Shown piece after piece: positions 52,900 through 61,352 of a stretch of DNA of 64,000 nucleotides. The stretch covers positions 1 to 64,000 of the forward strand of contig DAOSDL010000020.1 in NCBI GenBank assembly GCA_035362335.1. The letters run 5' to 3'. The DNA is from JAOSJT01 sp035362335 (lineage in GTDB: Bacteria; Bacteroidota; Ignavibacteria; SZUA-365). The position numbers and the translations under genes were made by a program. The number at the start of each line of letters is the position of its first letter. Positions within the stretch are counted from its first letter, which is position 1. The notes below the pieces were generated by a model. The model saw only the letters and a list, made by a program, of their open reading frames with translations, made no database searches and was not told the origin of the DNA.

Positions 52900-54657
52900 A
52901 TGACGCGAGTGCTTCCGTTTATCCTCGTCTGTTCCTCCCTGTTTCTGCTTTCCTGCGACGGCGTTGGATCGTCCGCCGATGCGCGTTTTGAAGCGCTGGC
53001 CGGGCATTTCATCGAGCGCTGGCTCGTCACGCACCCCGAGTCGGCCACCGAACTCGGCGACCATCGCTTCGACAGCCGGCTCAACGACTACAGTCGCGCC
53101 GGCGTGGAAGCCGACATTGCCCTGTGCAAGGCCTACAGCGATACATTGGCCGGCATCAAGGTTGAGGAACTCTCGGCGCAGCACATGATCGACTATGATA
53201 TTTTGCGCCATGCGCTGGAAGCGGAACTGTTCGCTCTCGAGGAATTGCGCGAATGGGAATGGAATCCCTTGCAGTACAATACCGGCGATGCCGTGTACAT
53301 TTTGCTCGCGCGGGAAAGCGCTCCGCTCACGGAGCGTCTCGCCGCGCTGAAGGAGCGCCTCCTCGCCATTCCCACCGTTATCGCCGAAGCGCGCGACAAC
53401 CTCAAGCGTCCCCCCGCCATACACACGCAAACCGCCATACAGCAGAATCAGGGCACCATCGCGCTTCTCACGGAAACGCTGCAGGCCTTTATCGACAGCG
53501 TGGACAATCCTCTCCGGCACGATCTGGGTGTGGCGCGCGACAGCGCCGTCACAGCATTGCGCGCGTACGCCGCCTGGCTGAGCGGCGATCTGTTGCAGCG
53601 TTCGGACGGGGATTTCCGGCTCGGCGCGGAATTGTATGCGAAAAAATTCCGTCTGCGTCTCGACAGTGACATGAGTTACGAGGATTTGCTGGCGCGTGCG
53701 GAGCAGGATCTCGAGCGTACCACCGAGGACATGTACCGCACGGCCCTGCAACTGTATCCATCATTGCTGCCCGGCAGCTCGCCCGCCGCATTACCGCGCG
53801 AGCGCGTCATTCGCGCGGTGCTGGATCGCCTTGCCGACGAGCATCCGTCGGATTCCACCATCGTACCGCAGGCCGGCAAGGATCTGGCCGAGGCCACGGC
53901 CTTCGTGAAGGCCCAGGGCATAGTGACCGTTCCCGACGATGCGCTGGACATCATTGTGATGCCGGAATTCCAGCGCGGCGTGGCGGTGGCGTATTGCGAT
54001 TCGCCAGGACCGCTGGAGAAGAACGGGAAAACCTTTTTCGCCATCGCGCCCACGCCCGAGGATTGGACCGATGCCCGCGTGCTTTCCTTTTACCGCGAGT
54101 ACAACAACCACATGCTGAAAAATCTCGTGGTGCACGAGGCCATGCCCGGTCACTTCGTGCAATTGGCCGTGGCGAACAAGGCCGAAGCGCCCACGCTGCT
54201 GCGCGCCATCATGCCCAGCGGCGTGTTTGCCGAGGGCTGGGCCACGTACACCGAGCAGGTGATGAGCGATGCGGGCTTCGGCGGACCCGCGCTTCGCATG
54301 CAGCAACTTAAAATGCGCTTGCGGCTGCTGATCAACGCCATGATCGATCAGGGCGTGCATGCGCGCGGCATGAGCGAGCGCGATGCGATGGCGCTGATGA
54401 TGCAGCGCGGCTTCCAGGAAGAAGGCGAGGCCGCCGGCAAATGGCGCCGCGCATGTCTCACTTCGGCGCAGCTCAGCACCTACTACTACGGCAACATCGC
54501 CATCAACGACATCCGCGCGCGCTACGAGCGCAAAATGGGTGCGGCGTTTTCGCTGAAGAATTTCCACGACCTGCTGCTGTCGCACGGCACCATTTCACCG
54601 AAATATCTCCCCATTCTCCTGAAACTGCCCGCCACGGGAGAGGCGCCCGGGGCATGA
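52900..54657 (+). CDS. DUF885-family putative metallopeptidase, lipoprotein
   Basis: 585 aa. Lipoprotein signal MTRVLPFILVCSSLFLLSC. DUF885 proteins share a zinc site like that of M32/carboxypeptidase families; here VVHEAMPGHFVQLAV holds HExxxxH, and the downstream glutamate lies in FAEGWATYTEQV. The rest is helical. It may cleave peptides in the periplasm; the family has little biochemistry. Its stop overlaps the next kinase-like gene by 4 bp. Confidence 0.88.
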   Translation: MTRVLPFILVCSSLFLLSCDGVGSSADARFEALAGHFIERWLVTHPESATELGDHRFDSRLNDYSRAGVEADIALCKAYSDTLAGIKVEELSAQHMIDYDILRHALEAELFALEELREWEWNPLQYNTGDAVYILLARESAPLTERLAALKERLLAIPTVIAEARDNLKRPPAIHTQTAIQQNQGTIALLTETLQAFIDSVDNPLRHDLGVARDSAVTALRAYAAWLSGDLLQRSDGDFRLGAELYAKKFRLRLDSDMSYEDLLARAEQDLERTTEDMYRTALQLYPSLLPGSSPAALPRERVIRAVLDRLADEHPSDSTIVPQAGKDLAEATAFVKAQGIVTVPDDALDIIVMPEFQRGVAVAYCDSPGPLEKNGKTFFAIAPTPEDWTDARVLSFYREYNNHMLKNLVVHEAMPGHFVQLAVANKAEAPTLLRAIMPSGVFAEGWATYTEQVMSDAGFGGPALRMQQLKMRLRLLINAMIDQGVHARGMSERDAMALMMQRGFQEEGEAAGKWRRACLTSAQLSTYYYGNIAINDIRARYERKMGAAFSLKNFHDLLLSHGTISPKYLPILLKLPATGEAPGA

Positions 54658-55715
54658 ACGGCGGGACGCACGGCGACGACGCCCTCGATCGGCGGCGACT
54701 CGAGGACCTGTTTGTCCGCTGGGCAGCCTGCCCGCCGCACAGCGTGCATGCGCTGAAAGGCGACGCCTCCGACCGCCGCCTGTTCCGTCTCGCCGCGGAG
54801 GGGCGGAGCTGCATCGGTGTGATCGGTCCGAATATCGAGGAGAACCGCGCTTTCGTGGGTTTCGCCCGGGCCTTCCGCAACCGCGGATTGCGCGTGCCCG
54901 CCATTCTCCACACCGACGACGAGGGGCGCATGTACCTCGAAGAGGACCTGGGCGATACGCTGTTCAGCGACTGGCAGCGCGACGCCTTTGCCGACGGCGA
55001 TCGCGGACGCGTTCTCGCGATGTACGCGCGAATACTGGATGATTTGCTCCGCTTCCAATTCGACGCCGCGGATGCGCCGGATTACGCGCTGTGCTATCAA
55101 ACGCGCGCCTTCGACGCCGGAGCGATGATGAAGGATATGCTGTACTTCCGCGACCATGTGTTGCGGCGCCTGCTGCAGCGGCCGTGGGACGAGGCCGCGT
55201 TCGTGGAGGATGCCGGGCGCTTTGTGACCATGCTCGACGCCGTGCCGCGCGAGGGCTTTCTCTATCGCGATTTTCAATCGCGCAATATCATGCTGCGCGA
55301 CGGCGTGCCCTGGTACATCGATTTCCAGAGCGGCAGGCGCGGCGCGCCGTATTACGATGCCGCGTCGTTGCTCTACGACTCGCGCGGCGGCCTGCGCGAG
55401 GACGAACGCCTGGAACTCCTGCGCGGCTATCGCGAAGGCGTGCGCGCACGACGCCCCGTGGATGACGAGGAGTTCGCCGCGCTGTTCGACGCTTTTGCCA
55501 TACTGCGACTGTTGCAGGCGCTGGGCGCCTTCGGCAATCTGGGTCTGAACAAGGGCAAGCCCGCGTATCTGTCGCTCATCCCGTCGCGTGTGGACAGTCT
55601 CGGCGTTGTTGCACGCCGCAGCGTGTTGCTGCGTGATGTTCCCTCGCTGCATGGGCTGCTGCTGGACCTGTGCGAAACGCCGGGCGCGTTGCGCATTCCG
55701 GAGCACGCGCCATGA
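54654..55715 (+). CDS. AmgK-like sugar kinase (aminoglycoside phosphotransferase fold)
   Basis: 353 aa. The ATG at 54654 forms an ATGA overlap, with GGAGAGG upstream. APH-fold kinase: ALKGDASDRRLFRLAAEGRS (N-lobe), YLEEDLGDTLFSDWQ, catalytic loop FLYRDFQSRNIMLRDGVPWY with Asp, and IDFQSGRRGAPYYDAASLLY with the magnesium Asp. GDASxRRxFR and RDFxSxNIM match AmgK, the anomeric MurNAc/GlcNAc kinase of cell-wall recycling. It is the first of three coupled genes with a RapZ C-terminal-like protein and a MurU-like nucleotidyltransferase, which supports that role (family assignment plus inference). Confidence 0.85.
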   Translation: MNGGTHGDDALDRRRLEDLFVRWAACPPHSVHALKGDASDRRLFRLAAEGRSCIGVIGPNIEENRAFVGFARAFRNRGLRVPAILHTDDEGRMYLEEDLGDTLFSDWQRDAFADGDRGRVLAMYARILDDLLRFQFDAADAPDYALCYQTRAFDAGAMMKDMLYFRDHVLRRLLQRPWDEAAFVEDAGRFVTMLDAVPREGFLYRDFQSRNIMLRDGVPWYIDFQSGRRGAPYYDAASLLYDSRGGLREDERLELLRGYREGVRARRPVDDEEFAALFDAFAILRLLQALGAFGNLGLNKGKPAYLSLIPSRVDSLGVVARRSVLLRDVPSLHGLLLDLCETPGALRIPEHAP

Positions 55716-56107
55716 GTGTGCAGGTGCGGATGTTCAGTTTCGGCTATCACCGCAGTGGTCCTCCCGCGGATGCGCAAGGCCATGGTGGATTCGTGTTCGA
55801 CTGTCGCGCCCTGGACAATCCCGGCCGTCAGGCGCGCTACCGCAACGGCACAGGATTGGACAGCGATGTACGCGCCTTGCTCGACGCTGATGCCGACGCG
55901 GCCGCACTCGTGGCGCATGCCGTGGCGCTGCTGCTGCTCACTGTGCGACGGCACGAGCAACGGGGATTCACACAGGTGTACGCGGCCTTTGGCTGCACGG
56001 GCGGACAGCATCGCTCGGTGTACTGCGCCGAGCGCGCTGCCGAGGCGTTGCGTGCGCAGGGTGTGGATGTGCTGTTGCTGCATACCGAGGAGGCGCTGTG
56101 GCCCTGA
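55712..56107 (+). CDS. Stand-alone RapZ C-terminal-domain protein
   Basis: 131 aa. Contains only the C-terminal half of RapZ: MFSFGYHRSGPPADAQG, GFVFDCRALDNPGRQARYR, and CTGGQHRSVYCAERAAEAL (C-T-G-G-x-H-R-S signature). In E. coli this domain binds glucosamine-6-phosphate and the RNA GlmZ. Here it sits between an AmgK-like kinase and a MurU-like enzyme, overlapping both (4 and 10 bp), so it probably senses an amino-sugar phosphate in the same pathway (inference). The N-terminal nucleotide-binding half of RapZ is absent. Confidence 0.88.
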   Translation: MSVQVRMFSFGYHRSGPPADAQGHGGFVFDCRALDNPGRQARYRNGTGLDSDVRALLDADADAAALVAHAVALLLLTVRRHEQRGFTQVYAAFGCTGGQHRSVYCAERAAEALRAQGVDVLLLHTEEALWP

Positions 56108-56817
56108 TCGGCATGGTGCTTGCGGCGGGTTTCGGTACACGGCTCGCGGAGGCGTGGCCCGGCGTGCCCAAGCCGCTGGTGCCCGTGGCCGGTCGTCCGA
56201 TGATTGCGCATGCCATCGAAGCGCTGCGCGATGCCGGTTGCGCGCGCGTGGTGGTCAATGCGCATTATTTGGCGGAACAGCTTGCGGCGCATCTGGCGGC
56301 GGTGGACTATGGTTTGCCCGTGCTGCTGAGCGCGGAGCCCGACATACTCGGAACCGGCGGTGCGCTGTCGCATGCGCAGGCGTTGCTGCGGGATGCCGAC
56401 GAGATAGTGTTGCACAACGCCGACATCGTCTCCGATGCCGATCTGCGCGCCTTGCTCGAACAGCGGCGGGAAGGCGGTGCGCTGGCGAGTCTGCTCGTGC
56501 AGCAACGCGCATGTACGCGGGCGGTGCTGGCCGACGAAAGCATGCGCTTTCTGGGCAAGGAAGTCTGGTTCGAGACGGGCGCGCCGGCGGGGTCGCGTCG
56601 CTACGGGTTCTGCGGCGTGCATGCGCTGTCATCGGCGGTGCTTGACGTGGTCGGGGAGCCGCGTTTCGTTGATATTTTCGATGTGTATCGCGAGGCAATG
56701 GAGGCGGGGAAGCGGCTGCTGTTGCACGAGCACGGCGGTTACTGGAGCGATCTCGGCACAGCCGAGCGTATCGCGGCGCATGAAGCGCATCTCCGCGCGG
56801 CCGCTTCGGCCATGTGA
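56098..56817 (+). CDS. MurU-like sugar-1-phosphate nucleotidyltransferase
   Basis: 239 aa. Starts at GTG 56098, with GAGGAGG upstream, overlapping the RapZ-C gene by 10 bp. The N-terminus MALIGMVLAAGFGTRLAEAW and GVPKPLVPVAGRPMIAHAIE hold the nucleotide-binding GxGTR and PKPL motifs; LLSAEPDILGTGGALSHAQA and VLHNADIVSDADLRAL hold the metal Asp. The size and sequence fit MurU (UDP-MurNAc from MurNAc-1-phosphate), the partner of AmgK. Other NDP-sugar specificities cannot be excluded. Confidence 0.85.
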   Translation: MALIGMVLAAGFGTRLAEAWPGVPKPLVPVAGRPMIAHAIEALRDAGCARVVVNAHYLAEQLAAHLAAVDYGLPVLLSAEPDILGTGGALSHAQALLRDADEIVLHNADIVSDADLRALLEQRREGGALASLLVQQRACTRAVLADESMRFLGKEVWFETGAPAGSRRYGFCGVHALSSAVLDVVGEPRFVDIFDVYREAMEAGKRLLLHEHGGYWSDLGTAERIAAHEAHLRAAASAM

Positions 56818-56912
56818 CACGCTACGGCCATGTGATGCCGATTCGCCTTTTCCCGCATGCCGAAGCTGTGTACCTTTCCGACTGCATTCGTTTCAGGATT
56901 GTGAAAAAAACC

Positions 56913-58268
56913 ATGACCACCTACTCCCGTTTACTTCCCGCGTTCATTGCGCTGCTTGTGCTTCCCGCCATCGCATTGCATGCCCAAAGCTCCGAGCAGA
57001 AAGCCGCCGCCAACGCCTTCATCGATGCCCTCATCGCGCGCGACTGGCCACGCCTGCATGCGCTATCGCACAGCACCCTGCAGGCGCAGATATCCGATGA
57101 AAAATGGAAGGAGTTGATGGATCAACTCGAAACCAAAGGCGGCACGATACTGCGCCACGAACTGTACAGCGTGGAGATGAACCGTGGTTACGCGAATATC
57201 GTGCACCATGTGCATTTCGCGAAGGATTCGCTCGGCATGCGCGTGGTGGTGGATTCGCTGAACTTCGTCGGAGGATTCTGGCTCGAACCCGTGAAGCGGG
57301 CCTACCTGTTCCTGCCCGCGTCCTATGTGGATACGCTGGCGTTTCGCGAGGAGGCAGTGAGCATCGGATCGGAGTATGCCCTGCCCGCGACGCTCAGCAT
57401 TCCCAACGGCGACGGACCTTTTCCGGCCGTGCTGCTGGTGCATGGCTCGGGTCCGCAGGATCGCGATCAGACCGTGGGTGGAAACAAAATGTTTCGCGAC
57501 ATCGCCTGGGGGCTGGCCAGCAAGGGTGTGATGGTGCTGCGCTACGACAAACGCACCAAAGTGCATGGCAAGCGAATGAACGCCTTTACCACCACGGTGC
57601 AGACCGAGACCATCGACGATGCGTTGCTGGGTCTGGCTCTGCTGCATGCGCGCAAAGATTGCGATACCAACCGTCTCGTGCTGCTGGGTCACAGTCTCGG
57701 GGCCACGCTGGCACCGGAAATCGCCGCGAACGCGCCGGCCGTGGATGGCGTGGTCATGCTGGCACCCATCGCGCGACCGCTGGAAGTGGTGATCGGCGAT
57801 CAACTGCGTTACATCGCCTCGCAGGAGGATTCCATCAGTTTCGACGAACAGGTCAAGCTGGGAACGGAAATGGACAAAATCGCCCGTATTCAGGCGGGGA
57901 CCTTCGAGCCCAAGCGCATGTTGCTCGGCACACCGGGGGCCTACTACTACGATTTGCACAAGCGCGACCAGAAGGCCTACGCGCGCGCGCTGGGGCGTCC
58001 CATCTTCATTGCGCGCGCTGAAAAAGACTATCAGTCGCCACAAATGGAGCATGTACTCTGGCAGCAATGGCTCGAAGGCATCGAACGCGTGTCCTTCCGC
58101 GAGTACCCGCGCTGCTTCCATTCCTTTATCGAAACCGATGGCAAGCCGGGTCCGTGGAATTACGAGACCATCGGCAATGTGACGCCACGGCTCATCGACG
58201 ATCTTGCGCAGTGGTGCCGCGACTGGACATTGACCGCTCCGGACGCCCCTCGGGAGGATGCTCGTTGA
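56913..58268 (+). CDS. Exported alpha/beta hydrolase with DUF3887-like N-terminal domain
   Basis: 451 aa from the ATG at 56913; a GTG at 56901 (MKKTM) is a possible start. Signal peptide PAFIALLVLPAIALHAQ. Residues ~25-140 resemble the DUF3887 cone-shaped domain (AANAFIDALIARDWPRLHAL). The rest is a hydrolase: oxyanion HGSGPQDRDQTVGGNKMF, nucleophile Ser in VLLGHSLGATLAPEIA, Asp in ARAEKDYQSPQ, His in RCFHSFIETD. Probably a periplasmic esterase or acyl hydrolase. It overlaps the nucleotidyltransferase region only if a far upstream start is used. It is followed by rsgA. Confidence 0.85.
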   Translation: MTTYSRLLPAFIALLVLPAIALHAQSSEQKAAANAFIDALIARDWPRLHALSHSTLQAQISDEKWKELMDQLETKGGTILRHELYSVEMNRGYANIVHHVHFAKDSLGMRVVVDSLNFVGGFWLEPVKRAYLFLPASYVDTLAFREEAVSIGSEYALPATLSIPNGDGPFPAVLLVHGSGPQDRDQTVGGNKMFRDIAWGLASKGVMVLRYDKRTKVHGKRMNAFTTTVQTETIDDALLGLALLHARKDCDTNRLVLLGHSLGATLAPEIAANAPAVDGVVMLAPIARPLEVVIGDQLRYIASQEDSISFDEQVKLGTEMDKIARIQAGTFEPKRMLLGTPGAYYYDLHKRDQKAYARALGRPIFIARAEKDYQSPQMEHVLWQQWLEGIERVSFREYPRCFHSFIETDGKPGPWNYETIGNVTPRLIDDLAQWCRDWTLTAPDAPREDAR

Positions 58269-58290
58269 TACGCCACGGGGGGATGCCCGC

Positions 58291-59364
58291 ATGAGCGGAG
58301 AGAAGGTGCACCGTCGTGTGCGCAAGCGCAAGGACATCGAAAAGCAGTGGCGCAAGGGAGAGGTGCGCTGGCAGTATTCGGGCGATGGAGAAGCGGATGC
58401 CAACACCCTGAATCGGGTGTTGGCCGCGCCGCGCAGTTTTCATCTCGTGAATGTGGAGGGCGAGCGCGAGGCGCTGGTGGTGCAGACCGGCGGCACGCAT
58501 ACCTTGCTGCACAACGGTGAACGCGTGTTGCGCGCCAAACCGCGCCGCTCCACCACCACCGAGAACGGAAACAGCACCCTGGTGGCCATCGGCGACCGCG
58601 TGCGTTACCGCGCCGACGACGAGGATCTGGCGGTGATCACGCATGTGTACGAGCGGGCCTCCTGGCTGCAGCGCAGTTCCATCCGCGATGCCGCGTATGC
58701 GCAGGTGTTGGTGGCCAATATCCAGCGCATACTCATCACGGCCGCCGCCAGTTACGAGCTGCTGCGTCCGGGACTTATCGACCGCTACATCGTGGCGTCG
58801 CTTATGGGGGGACTCGAACCCGTGGTGGTGATCAACAAAATCGACTTGCCCGACGCGGAGGATCGCGCGTATGTGGACGAGATCGCGGCGATGTACCGCG
58901 AGGCGGGGATCACCGTGCTGCTCACGAGTTGCTTCACCGGTGAGGGACTCGACGCGCTGACCGCGCTGACGCGCGACACGGTGTCGGCGTTTTCGGGACA
59001 CAGCGGTGTGGGTAAAACCAGTTTGCTCAACGCGCTCATACCGGATTTGCATGAAAAAACGGCCGAGATGAGCGAGCAGAGTCAGCGCGGCGTGCACACC
59101 ACCACGCGCAGCACCTTGCATGCCCTGCCGGGCGGGGGGCATATTGCGGACACGCCGGGTATTCGGGAGTTCGGTTTGCATGAGTTCGATCCGGCCGAGG
59201 TGCATCGGTACTATCCGGAGTTCGTGCGTCTCGCGCATGATTGCCGTTTTCCGGCCTGCACGCACACGCATGAACCGGATTGCGCTGTGAAGGCCGCCGT
59301 GGACGAGGAGCGCATTCATCCCTTGCGGTACCGGAATTACGTGCAAATGTTGGGCGGGGGATAG
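58291..59364 (+). CDS. rsgA: Ribosome small-subunit-dependent GTPase RsgA
   Basis: 357 aa from the ATG at 58291, which has GGGGGA 8 nt upstream; an ATG at 58258 has its purine tract too close. Circularly permuted GTPase, with G4 VVVINKIDL before G1 GHSGVGKTSLLNAL and G3 HIADTPGIREFGL. An N-terminal OB fold (GDRVRYRADDEDLAVITHVY) and a C-terminal zinc site CRFPACTHTHEPDCAV follow. It tests the maturing 30S subunit. The stretch before residue 45 is basic (RRVRKRKDIEKQWRKGE). Confidence 0.95.
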   Translation: MSGEKVHRRVRKRKDIEKQWRKGEVRWQYSGDGEADANTLNRVLAAPRSFHLVNVEGEREALVVQTGGTHTLLHNGERVLRAKPRRSTTTENGNSTLVAIGDRVRYRADDEDLAVITHVYERASWLQRSSIRDAAYAQVLVANIQRILITAAASYELLRPGLIDRYIVASLMGGLEPVVVINKIDLPDAEDRAYVDEIAAMYREAGITVLLTSCFTGEGLDALTALTRDTVSAFSGHSGVGKTSLLNALIPDLHEKTAEMSEQSQRGVHTTTRSTLHALPGGGHIADTPGIREFGLHEFDPAEVHRYYPEFVRLAHDCRFPACTHTHEPDCAVKAAVDEERIHPLRYRNYVQMLGGG

Positions 59365-59531
59365 GGATCGGTGCATTTCCGTCGCAGCCGCATGCAACGC
59401 GGAGGTCACAGAGGTCGCGGAGGAGGGGTGAACTCTCGATCCGCAGGTGGGTCGCTTTCAAACACGGATGCATGCACAGGATCACGACTTCCGGCATAGG
59501 GACGAGAGAAAGGGGTGAACTACGCCGAATG

Positions 59532-59589
59532 AAACCGGAAATTATTCTTGCCGGATAGGAGCAAAACTGGAATTATTTCTTTCCGGTTT
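59532..59589. repeat. Spaced 10-bp inverted repeat
   Basis: AAACCGGAAA (59532-59541) and TTTCCGGTTT (59580-59589) are perfect inverted copies 38 bp apart. Between them GGAAATTATTCTTGCCGG and GGAATTATTTCTTTCCGG give an imperfect direct repeat. It could be a small mobile-element remnant or an operator. Confidence 0.75.
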
Positions 59590-59672
59590 GTGGGCTTCAC
59601 ATGCACGGACAACACCGGGGCTTCGCCATCGTGAAAGAATGCTGCGAACGGTTTGCCAGCCATGCTTCGCAT

Positions 59673-59691
59673 CTTCGCGGCTTCGCGTGAG
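59673..59691. repeat. CTTCGCG-family dispersed repeat
   Basis: CTTCGCGGCTTCGCGTGAG differs by one base from 31221-31239. Intergenic in both cases. Confidence 0.8.
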
Positions 59692-59793
59692 CCCTGCCGG
59701 CGTCGACGATGTTGAGGCGGCCCGGTCCGTTCAATACGGAGTATCATATTCCCTATTCCGGAGAAAATCGCTACCTTATCCGATCGTTTCTTC

Positions 59794-59815
59794 AACGAGG
59801 AATCAACGAGGAATC
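59794..59815 (+). repeat. Tandem 11-bp duplication carrying two ribosome sites
   Basis: AACGAGGAATC occurs twice in a row. The second GAGGA lies 7 nt before the POT transporter ATG at 59820, so the second copy sets the start. Confidence 0.9.
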
Positions 59816-59819
59816 ATCG

Positions 59820-61208
59820 ATGGCTCAACCGACACCGACCACCACCGCCGCCACGCAGGATAAATTTCCTGTCACCTTCTGGACGGCGAATCTCACCGAA
59901 CTTTTCGAACGCGCGGCATACTACGCCATGGCCAGCTTCGTGGTGCTGTACCTCGGGCAGCTCGGCCTCGGCTCGTACTGGCCCAGCACGCTCAACGGCA
60001 TTCTCTGGACACTGGTGTACTTCCTGCCCATCCTCTCCGGCACTATTGCCGATCAGGTGGGATTCAAGCGCGCGCTGCTCACCGCTTTTGTATTGCTCGC
60101 AGCCGGCTACTTCCTCATGGGGTATCCCGTATGGCTGGGCGGACAGGTGATGAGCGAAATGGTGTCGGATCAGGTAACCGCCGGCGCGGGAGTGCTGGTA
60201 CCGGTGCTCATGGGCATCGTGATCATTGGACTGGGCGGTTCGGTGATCAAGCCCTGCATTTCGGGCACGGTGCAGAAAACCGCCGCCGGAAGGGCCACGC
60301 TGGCCTTCGGCATTTTCTACATGGTGATCAATATCGGATCATTGGTGGGTCGCGGCATCAGCTACTACGTGCGCACCACCTACGATCTCAGCTTCATTTT
60401 CGCCGTGGCGGTGGGCTGCTCGGTGGTGGCGTTTTTCGTGGTGCTCTTCCTCTATCGCGATACACCCGAGGATATCGAAGCGCGGCGCAATCGCGCGGGA
60501 CGGCGCAACGTTGGTCGCATTCTGCTCGACATGGTGCTGGTGCTCAAGAATGTACGTTTTGCGCTGTTCCTCGTGGTGAGCAGCGGCTTCTTCTTCATTT
60601 ACAGTCAGGTGTACAACGTGCTGCCGTTGTATCTGAAGAAAGTGGTGGAAACCGATCCGGCCGTGGACATTTACACCATGGCGAATCCCTTCACCATCGT
60701 CTTTTTCCAGTTGCTGATCACCAAGACCTTCGGCAAGATGAAGCCCATCAATTCCATCATCGTGGGCATTGTCATCATCGGTCTGTCCATGTTGATCAAC
60801 CTCGTGCCGGTGTTCATGGCCGGCGGCGTGCGCACGGAAATGTGGAATCTGCTGCCCATCGGCTCGCTGTTCATCGTGCTGACAGTGGCGATGATCGCTT
60901 TCGGCGAATTGTTCACCTCCGCACGCACCTACGAGTACATCGGCGCGCTGGCGCCGAAGGGACAGGAAGGACTGTTCCTCGGCTACGCCAATCTGCCGAT
61001 GGCCATCGGCTCGCTGATCGGCGGACCCGCGGGCGCGGCGATTTTCAACGAGATCATGTGCAAGAATGCCACGACGCTGGACAATGGTCTGCTGGAACTT
61101 GATCCCACCTACAATGCCATGGGTTGGGTGGTCCTCATGGCCATCGGACTCGTGTCGGCGTTCAGCATGTGGATGTACAACGGCTGGCTGAAGCGTCAGC
61201 AGGCCTGA
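59820..61208 (+). CDS. Proton-dependent oligopeptide transporter (POT/PTR2 family)
   Basis: 462 aa with ~12 transmembrane helices. The start at 59820 has GAGGA 7 nt upstream. MFS fold with the POT signature NLTELFERAAYYAMASFVVL (the ExxER-x3-YY proton-coupling motif) and the second POT motif region GFKRALLTAFVLLAAGYFLM plus AFGIFYMVINIGSLVGRGIS. Probably imports di/tripeptides with protons. Ends convergent with the photolyase gene. Confidence 0.93.
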   Translation: MAQPTPTTTAATQDKFPVTFWTANLTELFERAAYYAMASFVVLYLGQLGLGSYWPSTLNGILWTLVYFLPILSGTIADQVGFKRALLTAFVLLAAGYFLMGYPVWLGGQVMSEMVSDQVTAGAGVLVPVLMGIVIIGLGGSVIKPCISGTVQKTAAGRATLAFGIFYMVINIGSLVGRGISYYVRTTYDLSFIFAVAVGCSVVAFFVVLFLYRDTPEDIEARRNRAGRRNVGRILLDMVLVLKNVRFALFLVVSSGFFFIYSQVYNVLPLYLKKVVETDPAVDIYTMANPFTIVFFQLLITKTFGKMKPINSIIVGIVIIGLSMLINLVPVFMAGGVRTEMWNLLPIGSLFIVLTVAMIAFGELFTSARTYEYIGALAPKGQEGLFLGYANLPMAIGSLIGGPAGAAIFNEIMCKNATTLDNGLLELDPTYNAMGWVVLMAIGLVSAFSMWMYNGWLKRQQA

Positions 61209-61229
61209 GTTTACCCCCTTCGCGCGTAT

Positions 61230-61271
61230 GCCCGCATCGGGAGCGTCCCCGTACGCTCCACCGGTGCGGGC
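61230..61271. terminator. Hairpin between convergent POT and photolyase genes
   Basis: GCCCGCA (61230-61236) pairs with TGCGGGC (61265-61271), and GGAGCG (61240-61245) with CGCTCC (61254-61259) inside it. No T-tract follows on either strand, so it may only stabilise RNA ends or act bidirectionally with weak efficiency. Confidence 0.5.
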
Positions 61272-61352
61272 ATATTGCGTAGGGGGAAGGCGCACGGGTA
61301 CATTCTACTGAGCAGTGGTGCTCGACCTCGACCACTCCCCACAAGCCTCGAG

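Larger units (their letters stand above)
59365..59819. other. Intergenic region with small repeats
   Basis: No gene is supported. It contains GCGGAGGTCACAGAGGTCGC-type words (59399-59420), a spaced inverted repeat (59532-59589), a CTTCGCG-family copy (59673-59691) and an 11-bp tandem duplication of the ribosome site (59794-59815). Confidence 0.6.
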
